NCBI GenBank assembly: GCA_964577195.1
Contig: CAZNYF010000104.1
Coordinates: 1 to 10,280 of the forward strand
Direction of reading: 5' to 3'
DNA from: HyVt-560 sp964577195
Lineage (GTDB): Bacteria > Pseudomonadota > Gammaproteobacteria > UWMA-0217
Length of the DNA: 10,280 bases
Shown here piece by piece: positions 1-6,004 of the stretch. Below the pieces are notes generated by a model, which ran no database searches, was not told the DNA's origin, and worked only from the letters and a program-made list of their open reading frames with translations. Positions within the stretch are counted from its first letter, which is position 1. Each line of letters starts with the position of its first letter. Position numbers and translations under genes: made by a program.

Positions 1-305
1 GGCCGCTGGAGAAGCTTGCTGCGGAAGGTAATCTCTCCTCTTATAAGCATCAGGGTTTTTGGCAGCCAATGGATACGTTGCGAGACAAGAAACAGTTAGA
101 GCAACTGTGGCAATCAGGTGAGTCACCCTGGAAGGTGTGGGACTCTGAAGAGTCGTACGATAATGAGGTCTTTGATCGCCAGGTCTTTGACCGTGAAATG
201 CTGTCCGAGCATGGTCTAGAAGTAGCGGAAGAGTCACCCGAGACGTTGGAAATACTCGATGCATCAGGAACAACAGGCAGCGACCGATTGAGAGCCTGGC
301 GATGA
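1..305 (+). CDS. rfbF: Glucose-1-phosphate cytidylyltransferase, C-terminal part (5' end outside window)
   Basis: Only the last 100 codons are visible, read in frame from base 3. RfbF joins CTP and alpha-D-glucose-1-phosphate to give CDP-glucose, the first step of CDP-deoxysugar synthesis in the cytoplasm. The stretch GFWQPMDTLRDK (bases 48-83) followed by a segment ending PWKVW (base 140) is the characteristic C-terminus of this family, and the next gene is the expected CDP-glucose 4,6-dehydratase. Family members normally end near PWKVW. This protein continues for 54 more residues (141-302) that are rich in Asp/Glu (16 acidic residues) and contain VFDR twice in tandem. I recognise no domain in this tail. 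The stop TGA (303-305) overlaps the next start. An apparent ATG at base 69 is internal, because conserved family sequence continues upstream of it. Function is confident; the role of the tail is unknown. Confidence 0.93.
   Translation, partial: PLEKLAAEGNLSSYKHQGFWQPMDTLRDKKQLEQLWQSGESPWKVWDSEESYDNEVFDRQVFDREMLSEHGLEVAEESPETLEILDASGTTGSDRLRAWR
166..195 (+). repeat. 15-bp in-frame tandem duplication in the rfbF tail
   Basis: Bases 166-180 (AGGTCTTTGATCGCC) and 181-195 (AGGTCTTTGACCGTG) match at 12 of 15 positions. They encode consecutive VFDR units within the non-canonical C-terminal extension. Two of the differences are synonymous third-position changes, which suggests an older duplication kept in frame. 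Chance similarity cannot be excluded for so short a unit. Confidence 0.6.
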
Positions 306-1375
306 ACCGGGATTTCTGGCATGGCAAACGGGTTTTGGTGACCGGTCACACAGGATTTAAAGGGAGCTGGCTGGTGCTATGGCTGCAACGGCTAGGTGCT
401 GAAGTGACGGGCTATGCGCTTAGCCCTCCAACGTCTCCCAGCCTATTCGAACTCACGGGTATGGAAAACAAGATTAATTCCATCCTCGGCGATATTGGCG
501 ATCTTGATGCACTCAATTCTTGCTTTGATCGCAGCCAGCCTGAGATTGTCATTCACATGGCTGCGCAGTCGCTGGTGAAGGCGTCTTACATAGATCCGGT
601 GGAAACTTTTCGCGTCAATGTGATGGGAACGGTGAATGTACTGGAATCTGTAAGGCAGTCAGATTCTGTGAAAGCACTGCTGATTGTGACCAGCGATAAG
701 TGCTACGAGAACCAGGAATGGATGTGGGGCTATCGCGAGCAAGATACTCTGGGCGGTTTTGATCCTTATGCCAACAGTAAAGCCTGCGCTGAGCTGGTCA
801 CAGACAGCTATCGAAATTCATTTTTTAGCGCTACCGATAGGGCTGACAAGAAAGTGGCAATTGCCAGTGTGCGTGCTGGTAACGTGATTGGTGGTGGCGA
901 CTGGGCGGCAGATCGTTTAGTGCCGGATATGATTAAAGCCTTTACCCGTGAGGAGCCAGTGATTATCCGAAATCCGGATGCAATCCGCCCATGGCAGCAC
1001 GTGCTAGAGCCATTGGCGGGGTATTTAACGCTGGCCGAAAAACTTTATTGTGATGGCAATGAATTTGCCTCGGGCTGGAATTTTGGCTCCCCGGCGGAGG
1101 ATGCTCGGCCAGTGAGCTGGGTTGTCGACAAACTCGTGACTTTCTGGGGGCAGGGAGCATCATCGAAACTAGATGAAAATGCACACCCTCATGAAGCGAA
1201 TTATCTCAAGCTCGATTGCACCAAGTCGCGCGAGTTATTGCACTGGAAGCCGCAGCTAACAACGGAATCTGCCTTGAGCTGGACGGTTGATTGGTACCAA
1301 GCCTGGCATCAGGGAAAAGATATGAGCCAGATCACAGAACATCAGATTGACCGCTATGAGGAGTTATTGGAATGA
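302..1375 (+). CDS. rfbG: CDP-glucose 4,6-dehydratase
   Basis: This 357-residue extended short-chain dehydrogenase converts CDP-D-glucose to CDP-4-keto-6-deoxy-D-glucose using tightly bound NAD+. The Rossmann motif is GHTGFKG at residues 15-21, within the CDP-glucose dehydratase signature TGHTGFKGSWL. The active-site segment TSDKCYEN (130-137) carries the Thr/Asp/Lys acid-base group, and the SDR pair is Tyr156 and Lys160 in DPYANSK. Length is normal for the family (about 355-360). The start ATG overlaps the rfbF stop as ATGA (302-305), with only a weak GAGAG ribosome site at 290-294, so translation is probably coupled to rfbF. The rfbF-rfbG pair is the standard entry to CDP-6-deoxysugars. It usually feeds an RfbH 3-dehydrase, but here the next gene is a C-methyltransferase. 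Base composition is higher in GC than downstream (hand counts of 30/60 at 301-360 and 32/60 at 901-960). Confidence 0.97.
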   Translation: MNRDFWHGKRVLVTGHTGFKGSWLVLWLQRLGAEVTGYALSPPTSPSLFELTGMENKINSILGDIGDLDALNSCFDRSQPEIVIHMAAQSLVKASYIDPVETFRVNVMGTVNVLESVRQSDSVKALLIVTSDKCYENQEWMWGYREQDTLGGFDPYANSKACAELVTDSYRNSFFSATDRADKKVAIASVRAGNVIGGGDWAADRLVPDMIKAFTREEPVIIRNPDAIRPWQHVLEPLAGYLTLAEKLYCDGNEFASGWNFGSPAEDARPVSWVVDKLVTFWGQGASSKLDENAHPHEANYLKLDCTKSRELLHWKPQLTTESALSWTVDWYQAWHQGKDMSQITEHQIDRYEELLE

Positions 1376-2604
1376 TCAGCAAACCTCGCTGCCGTTTTTG
1401 TGAGACTCCGCTGGATCATACTTTTTGTGATTTGGGGATGTCGCCACTTTCCAACGCCTATCTCGGAGCAGATCAATTGCAATCAATGGAACCGTTTTAT
1501 CCATTGCATGCTTACGCTTGTGGCCAATGTTTTTTGGTGCAGCTGGAAGCATTTGAAAGCCCGGATCATATTTTTAGTGACTATGCCTATTTTTCTTCGT
1601 ATTCCGATAGCTGGCTAAAACACGCCAGTGATTACACTGACAAAATGATCGAGCGATTTGGTTTTAGTGCGGAAAGTCAGGTAGTAGAGATTGCCAGTAA
1701 CGATGGTTACTTATTGCAATATTTCCAGCAAAAGGGAGTGCCAGTTCTAGGTGTTGAACCCGCCGATAATGTTGCAGAAGTTGCTCGTGATAAGGGTATT
1801 GATAGCATTTCAGAGTTTTTTGGAAAACAACTTGCACAATCATTAGTTGAAAAAGGTAAAAGCGCCGATTTGTTGCTGGGAAATAATGTGTTGGCGCATG
1901 TGCCGGATATTAATGACTTTGTCGCGGGTATGGAGATCCTGTTGAAACCCGAGGGGGTGATCACCATGGAGTTTCCACATTTACTTAGATTAATTGATCA
2001 GAACCAGTTCGATACGGTTTACCACGAGCACTTTTCCTATTTGTCATTTTCTACCGTCAAGACCATTTTTAATCAGCATGGATTAGATTTGTTTGATGTG
2101 GAGGAGTTGGAAACTCACGGCGGGTCGCTACGAATTTACGCTTGCCACACAAATGCTCAGCCGGTTTCTAATCAAGTTGATGAGTTAATTAAGCGGGAAG
2201 TCGATGCAGGCTTGAGTGATATTAAAACCTATCAGGAGTTTGCTCGAACAACTGAAATAATTAAACGCGATATCTTTCAGTTTTTATCGCATCTAAAAGA
2301 AGATGGCAAAACGATTGTTGGTTATGGCGCACCCGCTAAAGGCAACACTTTATTAAATTATTGCGGCATTGGCTCAGACTTTATTGATTACACGGTTGAT
2401 AGAAGTCCGCACAAACAAGGTAAGTATTTACCCGGTACACATATTCCGGTTTATCCAGTAGAGAAAATATTAGAAACGAAACCAGACTATGTCCTGATTT
2501 TACCCTGGAACTTAAAAGATGAAGTCATCGAGCAGATGGCAGCCATTCGAGAATGGGGCGGAAAGTTTATTACCCTGATTCCACAGCCCGTGGAAATTCA
2601 ATGA
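1372..2604 (+). CDS. Sugar-nucleotide C-methyltransferase (TylC3/KijD1-like), probably acting at C3
   Basis: This 410-residue, three-part SAM-dependent methyltransferase has the architecture of nucleotide-sugar 3-C-methyltransferases such as TylC3 and KijD1. The N-terminus holds a zinc site with CxxC pairs at Cys7/Cys10 and Cys50/Cys53. The Rossmann SAM domain has motif I EIASNDGY at 106-113, with an acidic strand end at Glu129. The family motif YHEHFSY lies at 217-223; in KijD1 the equivalent Tyr and second His are implicated in catalysis. HGGSLR is at 249-254. The C-terminal domain carries GYGAPAKG at 317-324. The likely reaction is methylation of C3 of CDP-4-keto-6-deoxyglucose, made by the preceding enzyme, to a branched-chain ketosugar. 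The start ATG overlaps the rfbG stop (1372-1375) and has a good GAGGAG ribosome site at 1358-1363. Family assignment is firm. The C3 position and CDP substrate are inferred from homology and context. Confidence 0.88.
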   Translation: MISKPRCRFCETPLDHTFCDLGMSPLSNAYLGADQLQSMEPFYPLHAYACGQCFLVQLEAFESPDHIFSDYAYFSSYSDSWLKHASDYTDKMIERFGFSAESQVVEIASNDGYLLQYFQQKGVPVLGVEPADNVAEVARDKGIDSISEFFGKQLAQSLVEKGKSADLLLGNNVLAHVPDINDFVAGMEILLKPEGVITMEFPHLLRLIDQNQFDTVYHEHFSYLSFSTVKTIFNQHGLDLFDVEELETHGGSLRIYACHTNAQPVSNQVDELIKREVDAGLSDIKTYQEFARTTEIIKRDIFQFLSHLKEDGKTIVGYGAPAKGNTLLNYCGIGSDFIDYTVDRSPHKQGKYLPGTHIPVYPVEKILETKPDYVLILPWNLKDEVIEQMAAIREWGGKFITLIPQPVEIQ

Positions 2605-3131
2605 AATTTACGTCCATTCCATTACCCGGTGCATTTTTAATTGAGCAGCAGCGACAAATAGATGAGCGTGGGTATTTCTCACGGGTATTTTGTCAGCAGC
2701 AATTTAAAGATTTAGGTCTGACTACAGACTGGGTGCAAAGTAGCGTTTCTTTTAATCACTTAAAAGGCACCTTGCGTGGCTTGCACTATCAAGCAGCGCC
2801 ATACGGAGAAATAAAGTTAGTGCGGTGTACTCGTGGTGCAATTTACGATGTCATTATCGACTTGCGAGAAAATTCGAATACGTTTCAACAATGGTTTGGC
2901 GCGGAGTTGTCGGAAGAAAATGGTGCATCTCTCTATATCCCCGAGGGTTTTGCGCACGGATTTATAACACTTCAAGCGGATAGTGAAGTGCTTTATCAAA
3001 TGGATCGTGCTTATGAACCCTCTGCTGCAAAAGGAATTCTCTGGGATGATCCACTGTTCGCTATCGACTGGACTGCGGATGTTGTATGCATCTCGGATAA
3101 AGACGCTAACCTGGAGAAACTAGCCGCATGA
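2601..3131 (+). CDS. RmlC-like nucleotide-sugar epimerase (dTDP-4-dehydrorhamnose 3,5-epimerase family)
   Basis: This is a 176-residue cupin epimerase. RmlC relatives abstract protons next to the 4-keto group and invert C3 and/or C5. The motif LRGLHYQ gives the catalytic base His62, followed by Lys72 in EIKLVR, Asp83 in IYDVIIDLR, and YIPEGFAHGF at 112-121. Tyr132 and Tyr138 sit in the region of the family's catalytic acid. The start chosen is ATG 2601, which overlaps the preceding stop as ATGA (2601-2604) and gives the normal N-terminus MKFTSIPLPGAFLIE. A longer reading from 2553 adds 16 residues that do not fit the family and lie wholly inside the upstream gene. Next to a C-methyltransferase and a reductase it probably acts on a CDP-4-keto-6-deoxy sugar rather than dTDP. 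If C3 is already methylated, only C5 epimerisation is possible. Family is certain; substrate is inferred. Confidence 0.9.
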   Translation: MKFTSIPLPGAFLIEQQRQIDERGYFSRVFCQQQFKDLGLTTDWVQSSVSFNHLKGTLRGLHYQAAPYGEIKLVRCTRGAIYDVIIDLRENSNTFQQWFGAELSEENGASLYIPEGFAHGFITLQADSEVLYQMDRAYEPSAAKGILWDDPLFAIDWTADVVCISDKDANLEKLAA

Positions 3132-4030
3132 ATCGTGTACTTGTGACAGGTGCGACCGGGTTTATTGGCAGACATACGTTAGCGCCATTACGCAAGCTTG
3201 GGTATGAAGTACATGCAACGAGTTCCACCAAGAATTTGAGTGGTGAGAGTAATATTTATTGGCACACTTTAGATTTGCTTCAGGGTGATGATATTGGCCG
3301 CGTGATGCGTTTAGTTAAGCCCACACATTTGTTGCATCTTGCCTGGGATACCACGCCGGGAAAATATGCTACCAGCACAGAGAATTTACAGTGGGTAAAA
3401 GCCAGCCTGAGCTTATTGGAAGCATTTGTTGAGCAAGGTGGAAGGCGTGTAGTTTTTGCGGGCAGCTGTGCTGAGTACGATTGGGACTATGGTGTTTGTA
3501 TTGAAAATAAAACACCGTGTTCACCTCGGACACTCTATGGGCATAGCAAACAGTCGACGCAAAAAATGGCCTCATCTTTTTGCCAGCAACAGCAGGTTAG
3601 TTTTGCTCAGGGCAGGGTGTTTTATCTATTTGGGCCTCATGAGCATCCCGCCCGATTTGTTCCGCAGGTGATTAGCGGGCTATTAAATCAAAAAAATACG
3701 GCATGCTCGGAAGGCCTGCAATTACGGGATTTCCTTTATGTGAAAGATGTGGCAAATGCGTTTGTAACTTTGCTTGATAGTCAGGTGGAAGGCGCGGTGA
3801 ATATTGCATCTGGCAAGCCCCGTTCATTACGAAAGTTAGTTGAAATAATAACGTCATACACAGGCAATACAGAAGTTATTCAGTTTGGTGAACTAGCGAC
3901 AGCAGATGATGAGCCTGAAGTGCTTCTGGCGAATACCAGCCGATTAACAAAAGAAGTTAAATGGCAGCCTGAGTATTCAATGGAGCAGGCATTAAAAGAA
4001 ACAGTCGACTGGTGGCGAGCATGTCAATAA
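3128..4030 (+). CDS. NAD(P)-dependent extended-SDR sugar reductase/epimerase, probable 4-ketoreductase
   Basis: This 300-residue extended short-chain dehydrogenase has the nucleotide motif TGATGFIG at residues 7-14 and the catalytic set Ser113 (GSCAEY), Tyr137 and Lys141 (LYGHSK). A HLAW segment at 70-73 occupies the position of the usual HLAA strand. From its place after a 4,6-dehydratase, C-methyltransferase and epimerase, the likely job is stereospecific reduction of the C4 ketone to finish the CDP-deoxysugar, as TylC2-type reductases do in mycarose synthesis. RmlD/GalE-like epimerase or dehydratase chemistry is also possible, since this superfamily is hard to split by eye. The start ATG overlaps the previous stop as ATGA (3128-3131), with GGAG at 3113-3116. 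The stop overlaps the next gene by 10 bases. Family is confident, exact reaction moderate. Confidence 0.82.
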   Translation: MNRVLVTGATGFIGRHTLAPLRKLGYEVHATSSTKNLSGESNIYWHTLDLLQGDDIGRVMRLVKPTHLLHLAWDTTPGKYATSTENLQWVKASLSLLEAFVEQGGRRVVFAGSCAEYDWDYGVCIENKTPCSPRTLYGHSKQSTQKMASSFCQQQQVSFAQGRVFYLFGPHEHPARFVPQVISGLLNQKNTACSEGLQLRDFLYVKDVANAFVTLLDSQVEGAVNIASGKPRSLRKLVEIITSYTGNTEVIQFGELATADDEPEVLLANTSRLTKEVKWQPEYSMEQALKETVDWWRACQ

Positions 4031-5199
4031 TCCTAACTTGTCCACTTTGCGAATCGAGCCAGCTGGTTGATTTTCTTGATAGACCTAATGTGCCTGTCCA
4101 TCAAAACCTCTTGATGGATAGCCCTGATACTGCAGCGAACGTGACTCGCGGTGATTTGCGGATGGCTTCATGCGAGCACTGTGGTTTCGTCTTTAATCGC
4201 GCGTTTGATGAGTCCAAACTCAGTTACGGCGAGGATTATGATAATGATCAAATGCACTCCGCCGGATTTCAAAAACACATTGATGAGCGTATTCACTATT
4301 TGATTAGTGATCAACAGATTAAAAATTGCCATATTATAGAAGTTGGTTGTGGGCAAGGACAGATCATTACCCGTCTGGTTAAGGAAGGTAACAATACAGG
4401 CACAGGTTTTGATCCGAGTTACGTTGGTGAGCTTAGTTTGCTTGACGGGAAATTGTCCTTCGAGCGCAGATTTTATGACGCCAGTTGTAGCGATATTTCT
4501 GCCGACGTTGTTATTAGTCGGCATGTGATTGAGCATGTGCCCGAGCCTCTGGAAATGCTTAAATCAATTAGAAAGGCATTGAATAACTCAACAAACGCAA
4601 AAGTTTTTTTTGAAACACCTTGTGTTGAATGGATTTTAGAGAATCAAGTGATCTGGGATTTCTTTTATGAGCATTGTTCTTTGTTTACAGCCAGCTCACT
4701 GTCTACAGCATTTGAAACTGCTGGATTCAAAGTAGAGAGTGTTCAACACATTTTTGGCGGACAGTACTTATGGTTAGAGGCCAGCGTCATCGAAGATGAA
4801 AAACTATTCCACGATGAACAAAATAAAAATGATATTACCGCCCTGGCTCACCGCTATGAAATTTCCGAGACTGAATTAAGAGCGCAGTGGATTCATACAA
4901 TTTCTACAATTAAATCCAAAGGTGGGCGTGTGGCGCTGTGGGGCGCCGGCGCTAAAGGTACTACGCTTGCCAATTTGATTGATGCAGAGGGAGATTTGAT
5001 AGATAGCTTAATTGATATTAATCCCAATAAACAAAATAAATATGTTGCTGGCAGCGCTCACCCCATTATTAATTACCAGCAAATATCAGTTAGGGGGATT
5101 ACAGATATTGTGCTGATGAACCCTAATTACCATGATGAAATAAAACAGCTTTTGAAAGAATCCGATATTACGGCCAATTTGATAGAGAAACCATTATGA
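4021..5199 (+). CDS. Second zinc-type SAM-dependent methyltransferase related to sugar C-methyltransferases
   Basis: This 392-residue protein has the same three-part plan as the 1372-2604 gene. It has CxxC pairs at Cys7/Cys10 and Cys51/Cys54, SAM motif I EVGCGQG at 107-113, SRHVIEHV at 166-173, and a C-terminal domain with GAGAKG at 308-313. The two proteins are divergent paralogues in layout. The catalytic-region motif is FYEHCSL (215-221) where the upstream enzyme has YHEHFSY: the key His (218) is kept but the first Tyr is Phe. It may methylate another carbon, another sugar or a different atom, and its substrate is not visible from the sequence. I chose ATG 4021, which has GGTGG at 4011-4015 and overlaps the upstream gene by 10 bases. 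A GTG at 4012 would add only three residues. A run of eight T lies at 4604-4611. Methyltransferase identity is confident, substrate unknown. Confidence 0.82.
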   Translation: MSIILTCPLCESSQLVDFLDRPNVPVHQNLLMDSPDTAANVTRGDLRMASCEHCGFVFNRAFDESKLSYGEDYDNDQMHSAGFQKHIDERIHYLISDQQIKNCHIIEVGCGQGQIITRLVKEGNNTGTGFDPSYVGELSLLDGKLSFERRFYDASCSDISADVVISRHVIEHVPEPLEMLKSIRKALNNSTNAKVFFETPCVEWILENQVIWDFFYEHCSLFTASSLSTAFETAGFKVESVQHIFGGQYLWLEASVIEDEKLFHDEQNKNDITALAHRYEISETELRAQWIHTISTIKSKGGRVALWGAGAKGTTLANLIDAEGDLIDSLIDINPNKQNKYVAGSAHPIINYQQISVRGITDIVLMNPNYHDEIKQLLKESDITANLIEKPL

Positions 5200-5963
5200 A
5201 GCTCATATTAGATACAGATGAAAAAACGTTAACCTGTAAAGAAAATGGCGTAGAACGCACATTGCCTTTATATAGCAAAGAGTCATTTGAAGAGATTAGT
5301 CGCCAATGGGTTCGAGTTGGCTGGAATGAAAAGTACCAGTACAGCTTTAGCTGGATGGGTCGTCCGGTGATTCAGCTACCCGAAGATATGATTCGTATGC
5401 AAGAAGCGATTTGGGACATTAAACCGGATGTCATTATTGAAACGGGTGTTGCTCATGGCGGTTCCCTTATTTATTACTCAAGTCTCTGCAAGGCGATGGA
5501 TAAAGGTCGGGTGATCGGCATTGATATCGAGATTCGTCCACATAATCGCGAAGCCATCGAAAAGCATCCGTTGTTCGATAGAATTGATTTAATCGAAGGT
5601 AGCTCAACCGCGCCAGAAACCATCGAGCAGGTTAAGTCGATGATTAAACCTGATGATGTGGTGTTAGTAATTCTGGATTCTGATCATAGTAAGCAGCACG
5701 TTCTAGATGAATTAAAGGCTTATCATGATCTTGTGACGCCGCAGTCTTATATTGTTGCCACCGATGGCATTATGTTTGATTTACATGATGTGCCGCGTGG
5801 AATAGCCGAATGGGATGAGGATAATCCTGTCTCTTCTGTGCGGGAATTTATTGCCCATCATCCTGAATTTGAAGTTGCTCAGCCGGCCTGGCCGTTTAAT
5901 GAAAGTAAACTCGACCAGAATATTAGTCATTGGCCTGAAGCCTGGTTGAAAAAAACAGCCTGA
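5196..5963 (+). CDS. CmcI/rhamnosyl O-methyltransferase family protein ('cephalosporin hydroxylase' family)
   Basis: This 255-residue protein belongs to the CmcI family, often labelled cephalosporin hydroxylase. That name is misleading, because the family fold is a metal-dependent SAM methyltransferase and relatives include mycobacterial rhamnosyl O-methyltransferases. The SAM-binding segment is ETGVAHGGS at 82-90, followed by GIDIEIR at 108-114. The probable metal site involves Asp161 in LDSDH (160-164) and Asp190 in ATDG, by analogy with the acidic metal ligands of CmcI. There is no signal peptide or membrane helix, so it is cytoplasmic. In this cluster it most likely O-methylates a sugar hydroxyl, either on the CDP-sugar or after transfer. 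The start overlaps the previous stop as ATGA (5196-5199) with only a weak GAGA upstream. It closes the tightly coupled gene run, and a 41-base gap follows. Family is confident; acceptor hydroxyl is inferred. Confidence 0.85.
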   Translation: MKLILDTDEKTLTCKENGVERTLPLYSKESFEEISRQWVRVGWNEKYQYSFSWMGRPVIQLPEDMIRMQEAIWDIKPDVIIETGVAHGGSLIYYSSLCKAMDKGRVIGIDIEIRPHNREAIEKHPLFDRIDLIEGSSTAPETIEQVKSMIKPDDVVLVILDSDHSKQHVLDELKAYHDLVTPQSYIVATDGIMFDLHDVPRGIAEWDEDNPVSSVREFIAHHPEFEVAQPAWPFNESKLDQNISHWPEAWLKKTA

Positions 5964-5973
5964 TTCTTTGAAT

Positions 5974-6002
5974 TACTGAGTACACAGTACATGGAGGTAC
6001 TG
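5974..6002 (+). promoter_or_regulatory. Alternative hairpins around the ribosome binding site of the large glycosyltransferase gene
   Basis: CAGTAC (5985-5990) and GTACTG (5997-6002) form a perfect 6-bp stem with loop ATGGAG. The strong Shine-Dalgarno sequence GGAGG (5993-5997) lies mostly in that loop. The same CAGTA can instead pair with TACTG (5974-5978) across loop AGTACA, so the two hairpins are mutually exclusive. The site lies in the only sizeable gap of the window. The base pairing is seen directly; any regulatory effect is inferred, and both stems are short. Confidence 0.4.
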
Positions 6003-6004
6003 AA

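Noticed and set aside
2553..2600. Longer start for the RmlC-like epimerase at an upstream start codon
   Set aside because: The extra 16 residues lie inside the upstream gene and do not resemble the family N-terminus. ATG 2601 gives the expected length, the family's His62/Lys72 numbering and the ATGA junction seen at the other genes.
4012..4020. GTG start adding three residues to the second methyltransferase
   Set aside because: ATG 4021 has a better placed GGTGG upstream and a smaller overlap. The difference is only three residues and cannot be settled without experiment.
4168..4536. 122-codon open frame on the minus strand inside the second methyltransferase
   Set aside because: It is antisense to the SAM-binding domain. 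Its hydrophobic composition is what reverse-strand reading of such coding sequence tends to give, and no family is recognisable.
4604..4611. Run of eight T as a possible phase-variation tract
   Set aside because: Eight T is unremarkable in such AT-rich coding sequence and encodes Val-Phe-Phe in a plausible strand before the ETP motif. There is no other sign of slippage.
1..5963. 3,6-dideoxyhexose (paratose, abequose or tyvelose type) pathway
   Set aside because: No CDP-4-keto-6-deoxyglucose 3-dehydrase (RfbH) or its reductase is in the window, and a C-methyltransferase follows rfbG directly. Genes outside the window could change this.
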